From a virus, in the IMG/VR virus record IMGVR_UViG_3300017783_000171, positions 1 to 26,425 of that record: a stretch of DNA of 26,425 bases. The stretch is one strand, 5' to 3'. A program made the translations under genes and the position numbers. Shown in pieces: positions 21,022-26,425 of this stretch (its first letter is position 1; each line of letters begins with the position of its first letter). The notes under the pieces were generated by a model. It worked only from the letters and a program-made list of their open reading frames with translations. It was not told where the DNA came from and did not search any database.

Positions 21022-21498
21022 TCATTTCTTTTTGCCGGATGCTTCTTTCTTAACATCGCTGATAGAAACACCTGACCGCTCTTCCATTTTGAAGTTGTGA
21101 GTCTGTGCTAGTTGTGCCATAGTATTCTGATGCTCAAGGTTAACCATTTCTACTTTGTAAGTGTGGTCACGTTGAGCGGCAGATGCTATTAGGTCTGCAT
21201 CTATACGTGCAGGTATAGCGGCCATTTCAGCCTGACCCTCAGTTTTCCATGCGTCAAGAACGGCAGTTAGGAAAAGTAGAGCAGGGCCACCAATAATTGC
21301 AATAAGTGATACGAAGAAATCAAGGTTTGCCTGAACCAAGCCTTCTGTATCGTTAACACCCTTGTATATGACGTAACAAGCAAAAACAAGCCAAGATATA
21401 ATTAGAGGAATGCCTACTGCCGCCATCATGTTGTCGTAAAACGACCTTATTTTTCTGCTAGGGTAGACTTCTGCCCTTTTATCCTGACGTAGCCTCAT
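21022..21498 (-). CDS. Two-helix membrane protein with basic cytoplasmic tail
   Basis: This is a 158-residue protein with a basic N-terminus (MRLRQDKRAEVYPSRKIRS), membrane segments at about 25-45 (MAAVGIPLIISWLVFACYVI) and 61-81 (FFVSLIAIIGGPALLFLTAV), then a helical tail and a Lys-rich end (KKEASGKKK). By charge both ends would be cytoplasmic. Two segments plus a basic tail fit class II holins in outline, and also phage 3TM-type membrane proteins; no motif decides. ATG 21498 lacks a ribosome site but has TTGATAAA centred 27 nt upstream, so it may be transcribed from its own leaderless promoter. Confidence 0.55.
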   Translation of the reverse strand: MRLRQDKRAEVYPSRKIRSFYDNMMAAVGIPLIISWLVFACYVIYKGVNDTEGLVQANLDFFVSLIAIIGGPALLFLTAVLDAWKTEGQAEMAAIPARIDADLIASAAQRDHTYKVEMVNLEHQNTMAQLAQTHNFKMEERSGVSISDVKKEASGKKK

Positions 21499-21521
21499 GG
21501 CTCAAAGTAGAACGTGTGTGT

Positions 21522-21529
21522 TTTATCAA
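21522..21529 (-). promoter_or_regulatory. Candidate TATA box TTGATAAA before the 21498 gene
   Basis: The octamer is identical to the one before the portal gene (22979-22986) and has nearly the same spacing, about 27 nt from box centre to start codon. The downstream ATG lacks a Shine-Dalgarno. The box spans the TGA stop of the portal gene. Confidence 0.5.
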
Positions 21530-22956
21530 TCTTCTTCTGTTGGGGCTACATCTGTTGCGCCCGGCTGAGTGTTTTCGTCAGGAACGTCACCTAAGTCTGT
21601 GTTACCGTTTTCTTTAGGTTGTAGATTAGGTGGGCTAATGTCTTTTCTCTCATTTCCATCAGGCGTTTCCGGCAGATTGAGCATATCTAGAGATTGGTTT
21701 AATGTCAGTAGACCTGCATCATAACCCATAGTAGCCCTTTGCATGACGTTTAGTGGGGTTTCGCTATCCATAGCATCGAACCTGATAGTAGGTAGGTCTA
21801 TTCTCTTGTGGGGAATACCTAATAGGTCTAGGTGTAGTGAAAACAACTGCATACAAGTCTGCTCTAGAATCTTGTGCATACGGCTGATAGCCTGAACCGC
21901 CCAAAGGTTAGCATTGAAGGTTGCGGCGAATGTACTACCCCTCTCCTGTCCTGCGGCCACTCTAGGCACTTGTAGTACGGCCGCTATATCTGCGTTTATA
22001 GCGTCAAGGAAGCCGCCGCTCTCAGGTAGTGAGTTTTCTAGGTCTACATGATGTAACTCTACATAATGCGGAAGTACCGGTATTTGGTCGCCACGTAGAC
22101 CTTCAAAGAGGGAAATGACCTCATCCATAATGTGTGTGAGCCTTTCGTTCTGCTCGGCGGGGTCTTGTATGTGTTCTATTGCTTCTTTGTTGATAGTAAT
22201 GTACTGCTTTGTCATACTGTCCTCTAGCGATAATCTATTGTTAAGGGAATTGTATTTCATTCGTATTGCTTGCTTTAGTGCTGAAAACCTTGACGCACCC
22301 CATATACCGTAGGTCTTTCTGCCCCTGTTGTCTACGAACCAATTGCTTCGGTAGTCAATCTTAATGTGCATTATCTCAGAAGCAGGTATTTCTTTGGCGT
22401 TTAGTTTCATCTCACGTAGCAGGTACTTTTCTGCCTTAGTGATAGGACTGTCCTCAGTAGCGTCAAATACTGAATCTATACCGCCTCTTGAGTCTACAAT
22501 CGTAATTTGCTTGATTGGTAGGTTCTGCAAGTCTGTTATACCATCTCCCTCTCTACCTACAATCTTGTTAATATCATTGCCGTACACCATCATATTACGC
22601 ATAGAGTTAATCATAATGTCATCAAAGTCTAGCCTCTCTTCTACTAACTCACGTATAGCGTCACGTATAGCGGCATTTCTACCACGCTCAAACTGTATCT
22701 CATAATTGTTAGCCGTTAGGCTTACTGCTCTTACTGCCCCGTTCAACTCAGGGTCTAGTTTTAACATCAAGTCATACATATCAAACTCATTGTCATAATT
22801 ACTGTCTTTCTGCAATCTTTCTGTATCACGCATAAGGTCGGGAATACCTGCGGCAACTCTCAAACTCTTGTTAGAAGGTACTCTACCACTACTTACTATT
22901 TTTCTTGGTGGTTGGCTATCCTTCCAAAACTGATACCATGCTCTACGCTCACTCAT
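21526..22956 (-). CDS. Portal protein
   Basis: This is a 476-residue protein. I place the start at ATG 22956 (MSERRAWYQFWKDSQ) rather than TTG 22986, because the TTG lies inside a TATA-like box and the ATG sits 26 nt from that box's centre, as in a leaderless mRNA. The order is typical of HK97/SPP1-type portals: clip/wing region (LMLKLDPELNGAVRAVSLTA), stem-like helix (LRDA-type pattern, IRELVEERLDFDDIMINSM), a segment with EIMHIKIDYRSNWFVDNRG and SRFSALKQAIRMKYNSLNNR, then a crown helix near the C-terminus (VMQRATMGYDAGLLTLNQSL) and an acidic tail. It forms the dodecameric channel for DNA. It begins the leftward operon and is divergent from the terminase genes. Confidence 0.82.
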   Translation of the reverse strand: MSERRAWYQFWKDSQPPRKIVSSGRVPSNKSLRVAAGIPDLMRDTERLQKDSNYDNEFDMYDLMLKLDPELNGAVRAVSLTANNYEIQFERGRNAAIRDAIRELVEERLDFDDIMINSMRNMMVYGNDINKIVGREGDGITDLQNLPIKQITIVDSRGGIDSVFDATEDSPITKAEKYLLREMKLNAKEIPASEIMHIKIDYRSNWFVDNRGRKTYGIWGASRFSALKQAIRMKYNSLNNRLSLEDSMTKQYITINKEAIEHIQDPAEQNERLTHIMDEVISLFEGLRGDQIPVLPHYVELHHVDLENSLPESGGFLDAINADIAAVLQVPRVAAGQERGSTFAATFNANLWAVQAISRMHKILEQTCMQLFSLHLDLLGIPHKRIDLPTIRFDAMDSETPLNVMQRATMGYDAGLLTLNQSLDMLNLPETPDGNERKDISPPNLQPKENGNTDLGDVPDENTQPGATDVAPTEED

Positions 22957-22978
22957 ACCTATGGCTAGTAAGCGGTGG

Positions 22979-22986
22979 TTTATCAA
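22979..22986 (-). promoter_or_regulatory. Candidate TATA box TTGATAAA for the portal operon
   Basis: TTGATAAA on the minus strand is centred 26-27 nt before ATG 22956, so a transcript starting at the A of ATG would be leaderless. No Shine-Dalgarno is properly spaced. An A-rich stretch lies just upstream (GAGCAAAAA), as in archaeal BRE regions. The same octamer recurs at 21522. Confidence 0.55.
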
Positions 22987-23096
22987 TTTTTGCTCTTTTT
23001 TCTAATTATTTTTATTTTTTACGGCTTTTTCAGAAAAAATAAATCGTTGTACTGCTCCGCAATTCCGTAATTATTTTATTTATTCTAAGACATAGA

Positions 23097-23135
23097 CTAA
23101 AAGAAATAGTAACTATTTAGTAAGTTATCTTTTAG
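23097..23135. promoter_or_regulatory. Dyad-symmetric element, possible operator
   Basis: AAATAGT-A-ACTATTT (23104-23118) is a perfect 7-bp inverted repeat with a 1-nt centre. It lies inside a second inverted repeat, CTAAAAGA (23097-23104) and TCTTTTAG (23128-23135). The element sits close to the midpoint between the divergent operons (about 23122). A repressor or activator site controlling both sides is the simplest reading; this is inference. Confidence 0.45.
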
Positions 23136-23257
23136 AATGGATTATGCCGATTTTTCTAAGACCCCCCTTTGAAGAAATAAAAGAATTAAAAAATAAAGGC
23201 GCAGTCTAGCGATTTATTTATTTTTTAGGGTGCTAAATTAACGGAAAGAAGTAACAG

Positions 23258-23263
23258 TTATAA
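23258..23263 (+). promoter_or_regulatory. TATA box TTATAA for the phosphoesterase-terminase operon
   Basis: TTATAA is centred 27 nt before ATG 23288, preceded by a purine-rich stretch (GGAAAGAAG) at the place of an archaeal BRE. No Shine-Dalgarno lies before the ATG (CTCGTTAGACTCAATG). This is the clearest leaderless promoter in the window. Confidence 0.6.
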
Positions 23264-23287
23264 GCCAACCGTGACTCGTTAGACTCA

Positions 23288-24757
23288 ATGAGCGATGCTC
23301 CAACGAAACGCTACTTTCGTGGCGGAAACCAATTGATTGACAAGTATGCGTCAGAAATGCAATTCTCTACTGAACGTGAGTTTGCTCGATTTCTGCATTC
23401 AATAGAACCTGATAGAACAGTAGGTGGTTGGCGAAACGCTATACTAAGATGGAAGAAAAAAGGTGGTGTTATGAATTACTCTAAGTATTCAGCATACAAC
23501 GGCGATAAAGCCAAAGAACCTAGTAGAGTAGGTACGCACTATGACAAGACAACCGATGTGTATTTGTCATACCTACCTTCCCAAGAATCCCTAGTAAACG
23601 TAAGCGGTGAAACACATAGGGCTATGCGTCACTCGTATTCTTTTGATGGCGACAATCTAAGCATAGATGAGATGGCTAGAAAATACTCAAAGTCTTCTAC
23701 TTTCATACGTGAGTACATTTCGGCTTTTAGTTGGACTCATACTATGGATGCGTTTACAGACGAAGAAATACTAGATAAGAGCGTAGATGAGTTAGTAGAA
23801 ACATCCCTAGCATCAAGACGTAGACAAGTAAGAGAAAAAGCAAACAAAAAAATGTGGAACGACTTAGAGAAAGATGCAAACAGAATGCGTTTGTTAGATG
23901 ACACACTACTAAATGAGTTTCGTGAGGCACTAAGTAAGCAAAACCTAGCACCTAAGAAAGTAAGTAAGCGAAAAATGAAAGATGCAGAACCATACGCAGT
24001 AGTTATATCCCCAACAGACCTTCACTTTGGCGCAGGGTCATGGATTGATGAAACAGGTAGCCATTACGATACAGTAGAAGCAAAGAGCAGACTAATTGAC
24101 AGGACTAATAACCTAATAACTAGACTTCCTAGTAGACCTGAGAAGATTATACTAGCAACAGGCTCAGATTGGTTTCACATAGACAATGAAGAAGGTTCTA
24201 CCACCAAAGGCACTATGCAAGACTTATCCACTAGTCCTGCTCAGATATTTATTGATGGTTGCGAGTTAGCAAGAGAACATATTGATATGCTTAGAGCCGT
24301 ATGTCCGGTAGAAGTAGTATTTATGCGTGGTAATCACGATAGACAAATGGCTTTAGCCCTAATGATGTATTTAAGGGCGACTTACGAAAATGTTAATGAT
24401 GTAGACGTAATAGTTGACCCTAAACTAAGACAGTATATTACATGGGGTAACAATTTGATAGGCTTTACGCATGGTGACGGTGTTAGGGGTAATGATTTAC
24501 CACTACTTATGGCATCCGAACAAAGAAAAGGGTGGGGTGATTGCGAACATCACACTTGGTTTCACGGACATCTTCATCATCAGCGTTTACTTGAGAAAGG
24601 TGGCACTACTGTTATCCAATTACCAAGTTTGGCCGGTGCTGATAGGTGGCATTACCGAAAGGGTCACGTTTTGGCGAGAGCAGGTATCTCCGCCCACTTA
24701 CTAGATAAAGAATTAGGTTTAATAGGTAATTTGTTCGCACCCGTATTGAGTGAGTAG
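23288..24757 (+). CDS. Helix-turn-helix / calcineurin-like metallophosphoesterase, in the small-terminase position
   Basis: This is a 489-residue protein. The C-terminal half has the full set of metallophosphoesterase motifs: TDLHFG (243-248; Asp244, His246), TGSDWFH (291-297; Asp294), MRGNHDR (347-352), GFTHGDG (392-398) and HGHLHH (426-431), all metal ligands intact. The N-terminal half is different. Residues 27-60 (STEREFARFLHSIEPD) and especially 124-150 (LSIDEMARKYSKSSTFIREY) look like helix-turn-helix units, followed by a charged helical linker (SRRRQVREKANKKMWNDLEK). Small terminases start with such DNA-binding domains, and this gene lies 3 nt before the large terminase, where the small subunit is normally encoded. 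It may recognise DNA and hydrolyse phosphodiesters; the substrate is unknown. It is first in a probable leaderless operon. Confidence 0.8.
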   Translation: MSDAPTKRYFRGGNQLIDKYASEMQFSTEREFARFLHSIEPDRTVGGWRNAILRWKKKGGVMNYSKYSAYNGDKAKEPSRVGTHYDKTTDVYLSYLPSQESLVNVSGETHRAMRHSYSFDGDNLSIDEMARKYSKSSTFIREYISAFSWTHTMDAFTDEEILDKSVDELVETSLASRRRQVREKANKKMWNDLEKDANRMRLLDDTLLNEFREALSKQNLAPKKVSKRKMKDAEPYAVVISPTDLHFGAGSWIDETGSHYDTVEAKSRLIDRTNNLITRLPSRPEKIILATGSDWFHIDNEEGSTTKGTMQDLSTSPAQIFIDGCELAREHIDMLRAVCPVEVVFMRGNHDRQMALALMMYLRATYENVNDVDVIVDPKLRQYITWGNNLIGFTHGDGVRGNDLPLLMASEQRKGWGDCEHHTWFHGHLHHQRLLEKGGTTVIQLPSLAGADRWHYRKGHVLARAGISAHLLDKELGLIGNLFAPVLSE

Positions 24758-24760
24758 AGT

Positions 24761-26272
24761 ATGGCTAAGTTTTCCACCGATTTTGCAATGGCACGTTCCC
24801 GTAACGATGTAGAATACTTCTACAAGTGGCTTGGTTACACTTGGGGCGACCACATTGGCGAATGGATGGATATGTATGGCGAGCGAAGTGAAGTATCTGT
24901 GCATAGAGTATGCGTTATTGCCCCACGTGACCATAGTAAATCCACTACTTTGAGGGTAAAACTATTACATAGCGCACTTTTTGAGAAATGGCGTAACAAA
25001 CCGTTCACTTGTTGGTTATTTTCGGCTAGCAAAGACCTTGCAATGCGTAGATTAGAAGAAATTAGAGAAGATATGAAGCGTCATCCCCAACTTAGTAAGT
25101 ATCTCAATAAGAAAAGGGGTAACAAACTAGAATTACACTTTAACAACGGTGCTTGGATTCGTGCAACGTCTGTTGGGGCGGCTATTCGTGGTGAGCATCC
25201 TGCTTGCATCGCCTTCGATGACGTTCTTGATGATATGGGTGATATGGATTGGACTAACATACGACATTGGTTTCGTAAAAAGGTTACTCCTATGCTAAGT
25301 CCGGGCACATCCATTTATGTCGTAGGCACACCTATGAGTATGGTAGATTTGTACCATACGGAGATGTTAGCAAACGATACTTGGAAAAGCGGTGTTTGGT
25401 CTAGTGTAAAAAATTGGGATGAATACAAATCAGACCCCGAAAACGTTCAACCTATTGAATTATGGCCTGAGTTTAGACCTATCAACTTTCTTTTAGAGCA
25501 AAAGAACGCTATGGGTGAGTTAGCATTTATTCAGGAGTATATGTGTAAGGTAATTGATGACGAGGCGGCTTGCTATCCTAGAAATCTTACACGTAAGAAC
25601 CTAAAGATGGATGCGGTGTTTGAGAATGAAAAGTTGACTACTGATAGGTACTCTATCGGTTTTGACCCCGCACATGGGTTAGGGCAAGACTATTCTGTAA
25701 TGGTATGTCTTAGACAAGACAAAGAAGGCTACATACACCTAGTCAACATTTGGCGGCGTAATGATTTTCCACCTGACAAGCAAGCAGATATGATGGGTGA
25801 TTGGAGTAAGCGATATGGTACTCCTGCATTTGCAGTCGAATCCGTAGGTTTCCAACAGTTATACGAAAGCCTACTTGCAAATAAGGGTATAATGGTTGAT
25901 TACCGTGAAAGCAAAGTAGGCAACAGAACGCTAAAGCAAGGCTTGATGAACAGAATGAGGGTTTGGTTAGAGCGAGAGTTAATTATGATTCCCTATGGTG
26001 ATGACTTTACTAGAAAAGAAGTTAACATCCTGCTAGAAGAATTAGAAAGCCACGCATGGCGAGATGGTATGATAGTTGATTTAGGTAGACACAATGACTG
26101 TGCTATGGCATTTGCACACGCACTAGACCAATTCACATACAAATCCCCTTCCACACCCGTCATTATGAAGACTATGAACAAAGGTGAGTGGTCAGGCGGC
26201 TCTACTAAAGGCATTCAAAGAAGTAGAGATAGCCCCGTAGGTGGAAGAATAATTAGAAGAAGGTATAACTGA
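24761..26272 (+). CDS. terL: Terminase large subunit (ATPase/nuclease)
   Basis: This is a 503-residue protein with both terminase domains. ATPase: Walker A variant APRDHSKST (54-62), Walker B CIAFDD (149-154) and coupling motif VVGTP (187-191). RNase H-like nuclease: Asp302 in GFDPAHG, Glu360 in AVES, Asp446 in NDCAMAFAHA, the expected acidic triad. The form of Walker A (PR-H-KS) is seen in many archaeal and marine viral terminases. A Gly/Arg-rich tail ends the protein (GGRIIRRRYN). It cuts the concatemer and drives DNA through the portal. ATG 24761 follows the phosphoesterase stop by 3 nt; its stop overlaps the next ATG (TGATG). No separate small-subunit gene is visible upstream. Confidence 0.92.
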   Translation: MAKFSTDFAMARSRNDVEYFYKWLGYTWGDHIGEWMDMYGERSEVSVHRVCVIAPRDHSKSTTLRVKLLHSALFEKWRNKPFTCWLFSASKDLAMRRLEEIREDMKRHPQLSKYLNKKRGNKLELHFNNGAWIRATSVGAAIRGEHPACIAFDDVLDDMGDMDWTNIRHWFRKKVTPMLSPGTSIYVVGTPMSMVDLYHTEMLANDTWKSGVWSSVKNWDEYKSDPENVQPIELWPEFRPINFLLEQKNAMGELAFIQEYMCKVIDDEAACYPRNLTRKNLKMDAVFENEKLTTDRYSIGFDPAHGLGQDYSVMVCLRQDKEGYIHLVNIWRRNDFPPDKQADMMGDWSKRYGTPAFAVESVGFQQLYESLLANKGIMVDYRESKVGNRTLKQGLMNRMRVWLERELIMIPYGDDFTRKEVNILLEELESHAWRDGMIVDLGRHNDCAMAFAHALDQFTYKSPSTPVIMKTMNKGEWSGGSTKGIQRSRDSPVGGRIIRRRYN

Positions 26273-26425
26273 TGAGTAAATTAGATGCTACTAGAAGTAG
26301 AATAACAGGTAAGAAGTTTAACAAACAAGACCCTTTGGTTAGGCGACATGGGCCTATGAAGAAAAGGCAAGTGTATAAGTTAGTGAGAGAGAAAATCCTG
26401 AACGATGCAGAAGACTGGATGACGG
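26272..26425 (+). CDS. Small basic protein, partial (runs off the right edge)
   Basis: ATG 26272 shares its A with the last base of the large terminase stop (TGATG). AAGGT lies 7 nt upstream. Fifty-one codons are visible, beginning MSKLDATRSRITGKKFNKQD, followed by PLVRRHGPMKKRQVYKLVR and an acidic helical part (EKILNDAEDWM). The visible part is basic and likely helical. It is too incomplete to name. Tight coupling to the terminase suggests a packaging or head role, but downstream terminase neighbours are varied. Confidence 0.65.
   Translation, partial: MSKLDATRSRITGKKFNKQDPLVRRHGPMKKRQVYKLVREKILNDAEDWMT

Larger units (their letters stand above)
22957..23287. promoter_or_regulatory. Divergent AT-rich promoter region between portal and terminase operons
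   Basis: This is the only gene-free stretch over 300 nt in the window. It is much richer in A+T than its surroundings, with runs such as TTATTTTATTTATTC. It holds TATA-like boxes at both ends (22979-22986 leftward; 23258-23263 rightward), a dyad near the middle (23097-23135), and a C6 run near 23161-23166. CGATTTATTT followed by a T-rich run occurs in both orientations (plus strand near 23209; minus strand near 23045). No frame of notable length runs through it. As it adjoins the terminase genes it could also hold a packaging or replication site, but I see no direct sign. Confidence 0.65.

Noticed and set aside
22957-22986. TTG 22986 as the portal start
   Set aside because: It would place the start inside the TATA-like box; ATG 22956 has the correct leaderless spacing and a more typical N-terminus.
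23159-23166. C6 run as a cos or pac site
   Set aside because: A homopolymer near the terminase gene alone is not evidence for a packaging cut site; no symmetric nick-like sequence was recognised.
22987-23287. T- and A-rich runs as transcription terminators
   Set aside because: The two flanking operons diverge from this region, so no transcript should end here; the runs fit promoter-type AT richness better.
1-26425. Bacterial phage origin (cyanophage or pelagiphage) suggested by fibre repeats
   Set aside because: Fibre sequence travels widely between viruses. The TATA-spaced leaderless starts and GGTGAT sites fit an archaeal host better, though a bacterial host is not fully excluded.

Overview
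The window is a 26.4-kb piece of a tailed (HK97-fold, siphovirus-like) virus genome. It carries most of the virion-assembly module: terminase, portal, maturation protease with scaffold, decoration protein, major capsid protein, adaptors, two very large fibre proteins with a chaperone, a cluster of small membrane proteins, neck and tail-completion proteins, tail tube, tail assembly chaperones and the first 98 codons of the tape measure. No integrase, replication gene, tRNA, CRISPR array or insertion sequence was seen.

The host is probably an archaeon, most plausibly a planktonic marine one. Several genes at likely transcript starts lack a Shine-Dalgarno sequence and have a TATA-like box centred 25-29 nt upstream of the start codon, as expected for archaeal leaderless mRNAs (23258-23263, 22979-22986, 21522-21529 and weaker ones). 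Genes inside the operons instead start a fixed distance after GGTGAT, which is complementary to the AUCACC at the archaeal 16S rRNA 3' end. ATA, CTA and AGA/AGG codons are common. The fibres resemble marine phage and virus fibres. A virus of Marine Group II (magrovirus-like) or of a marine ammonia-oxidising archaeon is possible; this is inference, since no host gene is present.

Layout: a 331-nt AT-rich divergent promoter region (22957-23287) splits the window. Rightward: a helix-turn-helix/metallophosphoesterase protein in the usual small-terminase slot, the large terminase, and a partial small gene. Leftward, in one long series with many overlaps: portal, two membrane proteins, Cys-rich protease/scaffold, decoration protein, major capsid protein, a second surface-type protein, a Lys-rich microprotein, a SAP-like small protein, an adaptor, two giant fibres, fibre chaperone, a run of microproteins, three small membrane proteins, head-tail connector, neck protein, tail-terminator fusion, tail tube, Lys-tailed protein, small basic protein, tail assembly chaperones and tape measure.

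Most notable: (i) a textbook -1 programmed frameshift signal (T_TTT_TTG, 5-nt spacer, perfect 8-bp hairpin) joining the two tail assembly chaperone frames; (ii) apparently no GATC and no AGCT anywhere in 26.4 kb, while CTAG is common, suggesting restriction avoidance; (iii) a clear split between leaderless TATA starts and GGTGAT starts; (iv) a phosphoesterase with DNA-binding-like N-terminus in place of a small terminase; (v) a Cys-rich prohead protease with a probable nested scaffold gene.
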